Assembly (NCBI GenBank): GCA_001437625.1
Contig: LIAL01000062.1
Location: forward strand, 1 to 6,366
DNA from: Nitrosopumilus sp. BACL13 MAG-121220-bin23
Lineage (GTDB): Archaea; Thermoproteota; Nitrososphaeria; Nitrososphaerales; Nitrosopumilaceae
Reading direction: 5' to 3'
DNA length: 6,366 bases
Shown here: positions 1 through 5,071 of the stretch, in pieces
Numbering within the stretch: position 1 is the first letter of the stretch
How the letters are laid out: every line of letters begins with the position of its first letter
Notes under the pieces: generated by a model
What the model was told of the DNA's origin: nothing
Databases searched by the model: none
What the model saw: the letters and a program-made list of their open reading frames with translations, nothing else
Program-made: the position numbers and the translations under genes

Positions 1-49
1 ATATAAATAAAAAAAATAAAAAAATAAGAGAAAAAAAATCCCCTAGAGA
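1..49 (-). terminator. T-rich terminator downstream of radA
   Basis: Read on the minus strand, the 49 bases after the radA stop codon contain three runs of 7-8 thymines within about 35 bases, separated by short interruptions, with no strong hairpin before them. Archaeal RNA polymerase is known to terminate at such oligo-T stretches without needing a stem-loop. It is the only T-cluster of this strength among the minus-strand intergenic gaps, so it probably ends both the radA transcript and any read-through from upstream genes. What lies beyond base 1 is not visible. Confidence 0.7.
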
Positions 50-1198
50 CTAGAAGTCATCAGATGTGATATCTTCACCATGATCTTCCATAGCCTCAAC
101 TTCAGTGTCTACTGTAGCCTCAACTTCAGTGTCTACTGTAGCCTCAACTTCAGTGTCTACTGTAGCCTCAACTTCAGTGTCTTTGGTTTTTTTAGCGATT
201 ACTTTCTTTGCTGTCTTTTTTGGTTTTTTGTCTGATTCTTCAGGATCAATAACACCGGCTTCACCTAAAGCGAAGATTACTTCTTCTTCAGGATGATGAG
301 GGCTATCCACCATTCTAGCAATTCGTTTTTTACCAGATTTCTTAAAGTAGATTCTGTAAGTACTTGTATGTGCAACTACATTTCCACCAATAGGTCTAGT
401 TGGATCTCCAAAGAAGACATCAGGGGATGCCATAACTTGATTGGTTGCAATTGCAGCACAATCATATGTTTCTGCAATTCGAACCAACAAATGAACAAAA
501 TGATTTAGTTTTTGTTGTCTAACAGATAGTGTTCCTCTTCCAAGGTATTCAGCACGGAATAATCCAACTGCAGAATCTGCAACAATTAACTTGACATTGT
601 GTTTTTCAATTATAGCACCAGCTTCTTCAAGAATTAAAACTTGATGTGCACTGTTGTATGCACGTGCTACGATGATATTATCTAGAATTTTTTCTGGATC
701 CATATCATGAGCTTGAGCAATTTGAATAATTCTTTCAGGTCTAAATGTTCCTTCAGTATCAATATACAAAACACCACCTTCAAGTCCGCCTTCCTCTTTA
801 CTTTTCTGAACCATCACAGACATTGTGTGAGCAAATTGTGTTTTACCACAACCAAATTCACCATAAACTTCGGTTAAAGCTCTGGTTTCAACACCACCAT
901 CAAATAAAGTATCAAGACAATTTGTACCAGTTGTAATTTTACCAATACTTTGTCGAGTTTTATACAGTTCACTTGCACTAATGAAATCCTTAGCAAGTAA
1001 ACCATTTTCAACTAAATGTTTTCGGGCTTTTTCAACAATTTTTGCAGCTGTATCCTTTTCCATACCAGTGATTTCTGCGATATCAACAGGACCCCTAACG
1101 ATGAGGTCCATGACGTTGTGGACACCTGCATCGGATAATTTTCTTGTAGTTACAGGACCTACGCCCTCTAGACTATCTAATCTTAAATCTTCAACCAT
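50..1198 (-). CDS. radA: DNA repair and recombination protein RadA with repeat-bearing C-terminal tail
   Basis: RadA is the archaeal RecA/Rad51-family recombinase. It forms ATP-dependent filaments on single-stranded DNA and catalyses strand exchange in homologous recombination. Visible in order: an N-terminal helix-hairpin-helix domain (about residues 5-67); a linker with the FxxA polymerisation motif (F72-A75); Walker A GEFGCGKT at 113-120; Walker B LIVADS at 204-209; the DNA-binding loop region following NQV (253-287); and the ATP-cap/beta region with DSPHHPEEE (298-306). The conserved core ends near residue 320, the usual length of archaeal RadA. The last 60 or so residues are extra: a lysine-rich stretch (324-338), then four copies of an 8-residue acidic repeat, then an acidic end (EDHGEDITSDDF). 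The Walker A serine common in RadA is cysteine here. The N-terminal domain and full length rule out RadB. The ATG start is preceded by a TATA box at leaderless spacing. S30e lies 81 bp upstream on the same strand, but radA appears to have its own promoter. Confidence 0.97.
   Translation of the reverse strand: MVEDLRLDSLEGVGPVTTRKLSDAGVHNVMDLIVRGPVDIAEITGMEKDTAAKIVEKARKHLVENGLLAKDFISASELYKTRQSIGKITTGTNCLDTLFDGGVETRALTEVYGEFGCGKTQFAHTMSVMVQKSKEEGGLEGGVLYIDTEGTFRPERIIQIAQAHDMDPEKILDNIIVARAYNSAHQVLILEEAGAIIEKHNVKLIVADSAVGLFRAEYLGRGTLSVRQQKLNHFVHLLVRIAETYDCAAIATNQVMASPDVFFGDPTRPIGGNVVAHTSTYRIYFKKSGKKRIARMVDSPHHPEEEVIFALGEAGVIDPEESDKKPKKTAKKVIAKKTKDTEVEATVDTEVEATVDTEVEATVDTEVEAMEDHGEDITSDDF
91..182 (-). 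repeat. 24-bp tandem repeat inside the 3' end of radA
   Basis: Three perfect 24-bp units (91-114, 115-138, 139-162) are followed by a 20-bp partial copy (163-182). On the minus strand this encodes DTEVEATV, DTEVEATV, DTEVEATV, DTEVEAME. Identity extends to third codon positions, so the copies look recently duplicated rather than kept similar by protein selection alone. The unit is a multiple of three, so gain or loss of copies keeps the radA frame. Confidence 0.95.
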
Positions 1199-1204
1199 AC
1201 CGTA

Positions 1205-1221
1205 TAGTACGGTACTAGTAC
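1205..1221. promoter_or_regulatory. Overlapping GTAC palindromes between the radA TATA box and start codon
   Basis: A perfect inverted repeat TAGTAC-G-GTACTA spans 1205-1217. It overlaps a 10-bp palindrome GTACTAGTAC at 1212-1221. TAGTAC therefore occurs twice (1205-1210 and 1216-1221) 11 bp apart, about one helical turn. The element covers the expected initiation region just upstream of the radA ATG, a position where a bound repressor could block transcription. That it is an operator is inference only; no regulator is identified. Confidence 0.35.
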
Positions 1222-1231
1222 TTTATAAAAG
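1221..1231 (-). promoter_or_regulatory. radA TATA box
   Basis: The minus strand reads CTTTTATAAAG, a good match to the archaeal TATA consensus. Its centre is about 28 bp upstream of the radA ATG, which would place initiation at or within a few bases of the start codon and give a leaderless mRNA. No Shine-Dalgarno sequence is seen before the ATG, in agreement. Confidence 0.65.
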
Positions 1232-1279
1232 TATGGATTTTAAAATTGATCGTAAAATTATGATAATTAGGAATAAAGA

Positions 1280-1462
1280 TTAACGACGTTTTCTTCTTTG
1301 TCCAGGTTTGTTTTGTCCTGGATATCTACCTAAAGCAAATCGTTTTTTGAAATTACTTTTATTTGCAACACTAGAACTATCTCCTACAATTTTTCTTCCT
1401 TCTACTTTAGGAGTTTGACCTCTAACTTTACCAGCTTTGGTAAGTGAACCGTGTGTTGCCAT
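1280..1462 (-). CDS. rps30e: Ribosomal protein S30e (eS30)
   Basis: This is a 60-residue, very basic protein of the small ribosomal subunit. It starts MATHGSLTKAGKVRGQTPKV; the HGSL.kAGKVRGQTPKV block is the family signature shared with the eukaryotic S30 protein. In eukaryotes S30 is made as a ubiquitin-like (FUBI) fusion, whereas here it is stand-alone, as known for archaeal versions. The C-terminus (ALGRYPGQNKPGQRRKRR) is arginine/lysine-rich, as expected for an rRNA-binding tail. The length is normal for the family. The ATG start is followed directly by conserved residues, and a TATA-like box lies about 28 bp upstream. The gene sits 40 bp after the radical SAM stop codon and 81 bp before radA, all on the minus strand. 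Its own promoter suggests independent expression, although read-through from upstream is possible. Confidence 0.95.
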   Translation of the reverse strand: MATHGSLTKAGKVRGQTPKVEGRKIVGDSSSVANKSNFKKRFALGRYPGQNKPGQRRKRR

Positions 1463-1483
1463 AATTTAGGATAAGAATTAGTG

Positions 1484-1496
1484 AATTTATGTATTT
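1484..1496 (-). promoter_or_regulatory. Possible TATA box for S30e
   Basis: The minus strand reads AAATACATAAATT, AT-rich and TATA-like, centred about 28 bp upstream of the S30e ATG. It falls in the 40-bp gap after the radical SAM gene. The match to consensus is weaker than for radA; the spacing is the main support. Confidence 0.4.
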
Positions 1497-1502
1497 GGAT
1501 GA

Positions 1503-3236
1503 CTACCAGTACTTTGCTTTGATCGTTTCAATTACTCTCTCGTGTTCAGGACTCTTTCTACGAGCATATTTTTCCATTGCGCCAAGTGGAACACCACCAA
1601 GTGATCTTGCAATAGCGTTAAAGAAGTATCTCTGCGGTCCTTTTGCACCTGTTTTAGTCATGAATTTTTGAATTGCATATTTGAAATTATGCTGCCATGT
1701 TTTGTAAAGAACTCCTAATTGTGCAGGGGTCATTTCTTGTCCGATATTAAAGAATTGAGATGATTCTAACAATCCAATTGGAACAAAAGTTAGAGCAGTA
1801 GCAGTAAACATAGAATCAGGTTGTTCATGTTCCAATTCACTAAGTAATCTAATAGTATCCCATGAATCCTCAGGAGTTTCATCGTTATCAAGACCCATGA
1901 TTAGTGTAAATGCAGGAATCCAATAATTTTCATTCATTGTTTTTACACCTTCTTTTACAACCCAGTGCCATTCAGATGGATCGTATGGTGCAAGTTTTCT
2001 ATCAGCATATTTACCGATTAATCTAAGACTTCCAGTTTCAAGTCCAGCTTGTACACCAATCATGTTATCAGGACCAGCTTTCATTATTCTAGATAAATTA
2101 GGAAGAAGTTTTTCATCAGCAATTGCTCCAGCTAACGTTCCGTGAGTTGGATTAGTATGTTCAACACCAGTAGACATGATTGCAGTAAACAATTCCTCTA
2201 ATGCTTCTCGATTTGGCTCCATTCCTTTTGCAGTTCTTGGATCCATACCATAAACGAAAATATCATCACTGTGAATCCATGCAGATTTTGATCCACCTTT
2301 CTTAATGTTGACTTCAATTTCTTGTTTTACTTTCTCTGGAGGATAATATCTTAATGATCTTAAAGTAACATCACAAAATTTACATCCTCTTCCACAGCCA
2401 CGCATTACCTCAACCATTCCATGCATGCTAGGTTCTACAATATTTGGAATCTCTTCTAAATCAGGTCTATCCCAGAAATTTACAAAACGTGCATGGATTT
2501 TTTTGCCTTCGCTTTCAAATTCTTTTATGTTAACTTTAAAATCACTTCTCTTTCTAAAAGGATCCATGTTTTCAAAATCACCATTGATCAAATAATTAAA
2601 AAATCTTCCAGCATGTCCATCAATTTCAGGTGCAATGCCACCCAACTCTCCTTCTAAAATTGCATAAATTCCAAACTCCTCAATTTTTGCAGGATCATAA
2701 TTATATTGCCAGGTACCAGACGCACCAGAAATTACTTTAGCTTTACTTCCAGTTCTTGCTTTAGCAGCTTTAATTCTATGATGTAAATCTGCATTATAAA
2801 ATTCATCATAAGATGTTTGTTTTCGTCCATAAGTAAATGTCATAGTAACTGGACCCATTCCAAGTGGATCCATTTCATAAGTTCCAATAACTTCAGTTTC
2901 AGGACCAATGAATTTTTCAATATGATTTGGATGAGCAACAACTACATCTTCTCGTGCAAAGCCATCACGTAGTAAACCAGCTTCTAATTTTCTTAATCCA
3001 TACGGAGCATATTTTGCTGCACCGTTAATGTCAGGTGACCAATTACAAATAAAATCAAATAGAACTTTTGGGGTTACTTGTTTACCCATAATTTTATACC
3101 AAAAACTCTTTGGATCTCGATTAGGATCCAATGCAGGGGCACATCCAAAAAATGTTGCTAAAGATAATCCCCTATATGGAGACATCAAAGTTCGGTCAGC
3201 TGTTAAAACAATTTTAGGTGTTGCCATGCTCTTCAC
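1503..3236 (-). CDS. Radical SAM protein with a B12-binding-like N-terminal region, substrate unknown
   Basis: The radical SAM [4Fe-4S]-binding motif is clear: C281-x3-C285-x2-C288 within MRGCGRGCKFC. Also visible are SAM-barrel features: HSDDIFVYG (322-330), GVQAGLETGS (394-403) and a GLDNDETPEDSWDT stretch (448-461). These features are typical of radical SAM enzymes that also carry a B12-binding-like N-terminal domain. Residues 1 to about 270 are compatible with such a Rossmann-like region (for example VVVAHPNHIEKFIG at 98-111), but the cobalamin-binding DxHxxG motif is not evident, so B12 use is doubtful. Residues 500-577 form a basic C-terminal extension. The enzyme should cleave S-adenosylmethionine to start a radical reaction in the cytoplasm; the substrate is not recognisable. 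The longest frame starts with GTG at 3236. An in-frame ATG at 3227 (Met4, then ATPKIVLTADRTLMS) is an equally plausible start. It lies 42 bp downstream of pyrK and may be partly co-transcribed with it. Confidence 0.88.
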   Translation of the reverse strand: MKSMATPKIVLTADRTLMSPYRGLSLATFFGCAPALDPNRDPKSFWYKIMGKQVTPKVLFDFICNWSPDINGAAKYAPYGLRKLEAGLLRDGFAREDVVVAHPNHIEKFIGPETEVIGTYEMDPLGMGPVTMTFTYGRKQTSYDEFYNADLHHRIKAAKARTGSKAKVISGASGTWQYNYDPAKIEEFGIYAILEGELGGIAPEIDGHAGRFFNYLINGDFENMDPFRKRSDFKVNIKEFESEGKKIHARFVNFWDRPDLEEIPNIVEPSMHGMVEVMRGCGRGCKFCDVTLRSLRYYPPEKVKQEIEVNIKKGGSKSAWIHSDDIFVYGMDPRTAKGMEPNREALEELFTAIMSTGVEHTNPTHGTLAGAIADEKLLPNLSRIMKAGPDNMIGVQAGLETGSLRLIGKYADRKLAPYDPSEWHWVVKEGVKTMNENYWIPAFTLIMGLDNDETPEDSWDTIRLLSELEHEQPDSMFTATALTFVPIGLLESSQFFNIGQEMTPAQLGVLYKTWQHNFKYAIQKFMTKTGAKGPQRYFFNAIARSLGGVPLGAMEKYARRKSPEHERVIETIKAKYW

Positions 3237-3256
3237 GCAAAATATTTAATGATGGA

Positions 3257-3264
3257 GTTTAAAC
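3257..3264 (-). promoter_or_regulatory. Possible TATA box for the radical SAM gene
   Basis: GTTTAAAC, a palindrome, is centred about 24-25 bp upstream of the GTG at 3236 and about 33 bp upstream of the ATG at 3227. This would fit a leaderless GTG start or a short leader of about 9 bases to the ATG. A second AT-rich box at 3241-3250 is too close to either start to work at usual spacing. The gap is only 42 bp, so the gene may also be read from pyrDK. Confidence 0.35.
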
Positions 3265-3278
3265 CTTACGGGTAAAAG

Positions 3279-4106
3279 TCAATAATCTTCTAAAATTCCA
3301 GCCTTATTTCGATGAGAATAGCCAAATTCCTTGTTTTTGGAGAGATGATCACCATCAAAAATAGTACCATCCTTACAAGCAAGATCCTCACCAACACAGC
3401 AACTACCACAAATTCCAACACCACATTTCATCATACGCTCAAGACTTGCTTGGACAAAAATTCCCCTTGAATGTGCAGATTGTACAGTTTTGTACATCAT
3501 TTTTTCAGGTCCACAAGTGTATACAGCGTCAAAATGAGATTTGTTTACTAATTTTTCAACAACATCAGTTACAAATCCGTTTTCACCATAACTTCCATCA
3601 TCAGTAGAAATAATCACATTGTGAATATTATTTTTTAAAAGATCATTTGCCAAAGATTCAAAGAAAACTTCATTTTTGGATTTTGCGCCAATTAAAACAG
3701 TTACGTCGTCAGTGGGTTTTAGAAAAGTAAGTAACCTCATCATCGGAACAAGTCCAGTTCCCCCACCAACTAACAAAAGTTTTCCAGACTTGATATCAAA
3801 GGCATTTCCATATGGGCCACGAATTCCAATTTTTTCTCCAGATACAATATTAAACAATCCAGTAGAAGAGACACCATGTTTTCGTACAGTAAATGCAGCC
3901 TTTCCAGATTCTTGTGAAATCATCACACTCATAGGTAATTCATTAATTCCAGGAATCCAAACCATTGCAAATTGACCAGGTAAAACATTTGACATGACAC
4001 TATCTGAAAAAACTAAAGTTCTAACAGTAGGAGTTTCATCAATTACTTTTTCAATTGTAACAATTGTAGTATGATTAGAATTTCTTTGCAAGTCCCACCA
4101 TCTCAT
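3279..4106 (-). CDS. pyrK: Dihydroorotate dehydrogenase electron transfer subunit PyrK
   Basis: PyrK passes electrons between the FMN of PyrD and NAD through FAD and a [2Fe-2S] cluster in class 1B dihydroorotate dehydrogenase (pyrimidine synthesis, cytoplasm). The 275 residues show a ferredoxin-reductase-like FAD barrel (about 12-100), with VLPGQFAMVWIPG at 41-53 and GPYGNAF at 97-103. A nucleotide-binding segment LLLVGGGTGLVPMM follows at 110-123, and TCGPEKMM at 197-204. The C-terminal [2Fe-2S] cysteines are C228-x4-C233-x2-C236-x7-C244, with an extra C237. In the flavin motif, ELPMSVM occupies the place where many relatives have an arginine (RPxS). The ATG start overlaps the end of pyrD by 32 bp in another frame. 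An in-frame TTG at 4091, after a GGTGGG purine-rich stretch, is an alternative start that would drop five residues (MRWWD) outside the conserved region. The overlap argues for translational coupling with pyrD. Confidence 0.93.
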   Translation of the reverse strand: MRWWDLQRNSNHTTIVTIEKVIDETPTVRTLVFSDSVMSNVLPGQFAMVWIPGINELPMSVMISQESGKAAFTVRKHGVSSTGLFNIVSGEKIGIRGPYGNAFDIKSGKLLLVGGGTGLVPMMRLLTFLKPTDDVTVLIGAKSKNEVFFESLANDLLKNNIHNVIISTDDGSYGENGFVTDVVEKLVNKSHFDAVYTCGPEKMMYKTVQSAHSRGIFVQASLERMMKCGVGICGSCCVGEDLACKDGTIFDGDHLSKNKEFGYSHRNKAGILEDY

Positions 4107-4986
4107 TTACTGTAGAATAATTTTTTTGTTTCATGTATTGCAATATGCCTTTGTTGATATCATTAAAAACATTAATCCAATTATCACCTATTGCACTACC
4201 AATTTGAATTGCAGATGCACCGGCTAAGAAAAACTCAATCGCATCCTCCCATGTAGAAATTCCACCACAACCAATTACTGGAATATCATATTTTGAAGAG
4301 ATTTCATAAACACATCTCAGTGCAATTGGTTTAATCGGAGTACCAGATAATCCTCCAAACTTGTTACTAAGAATTGGTCGTTGAGTTTCAACATCTATTG
4401 CCATTGCCCTAACAGTGTTAATTGCAGTAATAGCGTCAATTCCAGAATCAATTGCAGTTTTAACAGTATTCAGATAATTAGTCGTACCCAAACCAACTTT
4501 TGCAATTGTAGGGATATTAGTAGAGTTTTTCACAGTAGTCACAATTTTCTTAACTAATTCAGGATCATCTCCAACTTCTAAACCAACTTTTGCGACATGC
4601 GGACAGGATAAATTTAATTCAAATGCAGTAACATTGCAATTTGTAAATTCCTCAATCATCATTTTAAAATCATCAGGAACAGAACCAACTAAACTCACAA
4701 TTATTGGAACATCATGATTAGATTCAATCATTTTAGCAAAATTTGGAGCTCCAGGATTTGAAAGTCCAACTGCATTAATCCATCCACCCCCATTTACACT
4801 GAAAATAGTTGGATTTGGATAACCTTCCCAAGGCTCATTACTAAGAGACTTGCTAACGACGGCTCCAGCTCCAGAACGATATAATCGATTAAACACGTCC
4901 AAAGAAATGCCTAAAATTCCAGATGCAAGCATGGCAGGTCTATCTAATTGAATTTTACCTATAGAAGTTGTAAGACTTGGCTCCAC
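4075..4986 (-). CDS. pyrD: Dihydroorotate dehydrogenase catalytic subunit, class 1B
   Basis: This enzyme oxidises dihydroorotate to orotate with FMN, the fourth step of UMP synthesis. It is a 303-residue TIM barrel of normal length. Visible: the N-terminal RPAMLASGILG (16-26); KSLSNEPWEGYPNPT (46-60); NAVGLSNPG (71-79); the active-site loop ELNLSCPH (123-130), in which C128 is the catalytic base typical of class 1 enzymes; the FMN-contacting lysine in IAKVG (K163); GGLSGTPIKPIALR (211-224); and the phosphate-binding segments IGCGGIST (238-245) and AGASAIQIGSA (255-265). The catalytic Cys together with adjacent pyrK identifies class 1B, the NAD-linked heterotetramer, rather than the membrane class 2 enzyme. 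The start is GTG at 4986; the next ATG (Met19) lies inside the conserved RPAMLASG block, so GTG is favoured. A TATA-like box sits 27 bp upstream. It diverges from nop5. Confidence 0.95.
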   Translation of the reverse strand: MEPSLTTSIGKIQLDRPAMLASGILGISLDVFNRLYRSGAGAVVSKSLSNEPWEGYPNPTIFSVNGGGWINAVGLSNPGAPNFAKMIESNHDVPIIVSLVGSVPDDFKMMIEEFTNCNVTAFELNLSCPHVAKVGLEVGDDPELVKKIVTTVKNSTNIPTIAKVGLGTTNYLNTVKTAIDSGIDAITAINTVRAMAIDVETQRPILSNKFGGLSGTPIKPIALRCVYEISSKYDIPVIGCGGISTWEDAIEFFLAGASAIQIGSAIGDNWINVFNDINKGILQYMKQKNYSTVNEMVGLAKKF

Positions 4987-5009
4987 CTTGATAAATTAAG
5001 GTAATTTCG

Positions 5010-5017
5010 AATATAAT
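5010..5017 (-). promoter_or_regulatory. Possible TATA box for pyrDK
   Basis: The minus strand reads ATTATATT, centred about 27 bp upstream of the pyrD GTG, consistent with a leaderless message. It supports GTG as the true start. The box lies within the 85-bp region shared with the divergent nop5 promoter. Confidence 0.5.
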
Positions 5018-5040
5018 AGTTGATTTGAGGTTCTAGTACA

Positions 5041-5050
5041 TTTTTTAAAG
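5041..5050 (+). promoter_or_regulatory. nop5 TATA box
   Basis: TTTTTTAAAG is centred about 27 bp before the nop5 ATG at 5072, again the spacing expected for a leaderless archaeal transcript. No Shine-Dalgarno sequence is seen between the box and the ATG. The pyrD box on the other strand is about 30 bp away, so two pre-initiation complexes would sit close together. Confidence 0.55.
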
Positions 5051-5071
5051 GTAATCTAGGTTCAACTAGTC

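Noticed and set aside
91..182. Possible CRISPR array
   Set aside because: The 24-bp units abut one another with no spacers and lie in the radA reading frame, so this is a coding minisatellite. The same applies to 6254-6354.
105..296. Plus-strand ORF of 63 residues with STVASTSV repeats
   Set aside because: It is the antisense reading of the radA 3' repeat. The opposite strand encodes a clear RadA in continuous frame, and the repetitive peptide is only a by-product of the DNA repeat.
1199..1279. Possible small RNA or tRNA in the gap between S30e and radA
   Set aside because: The gap is AT-rich with only a TATA box and short palindromes; no cloverleaf or stable stem of useful length is visible.
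981..1283. Plus-strand ORF of 100 residues across the radA start and S30e end
   Set aside because: It is antisense to the conserved N-terminus of RadA and runs through the promoter region. It has no recognisable motif and no promoter of its own at suitable spacing.
3237..3278. Possible terminator between pyrK and the radical SAM gene
   Set aside because: There is no run of five or more T on the minus strand in this gap and no clear hairpin, so termination here is not supported.
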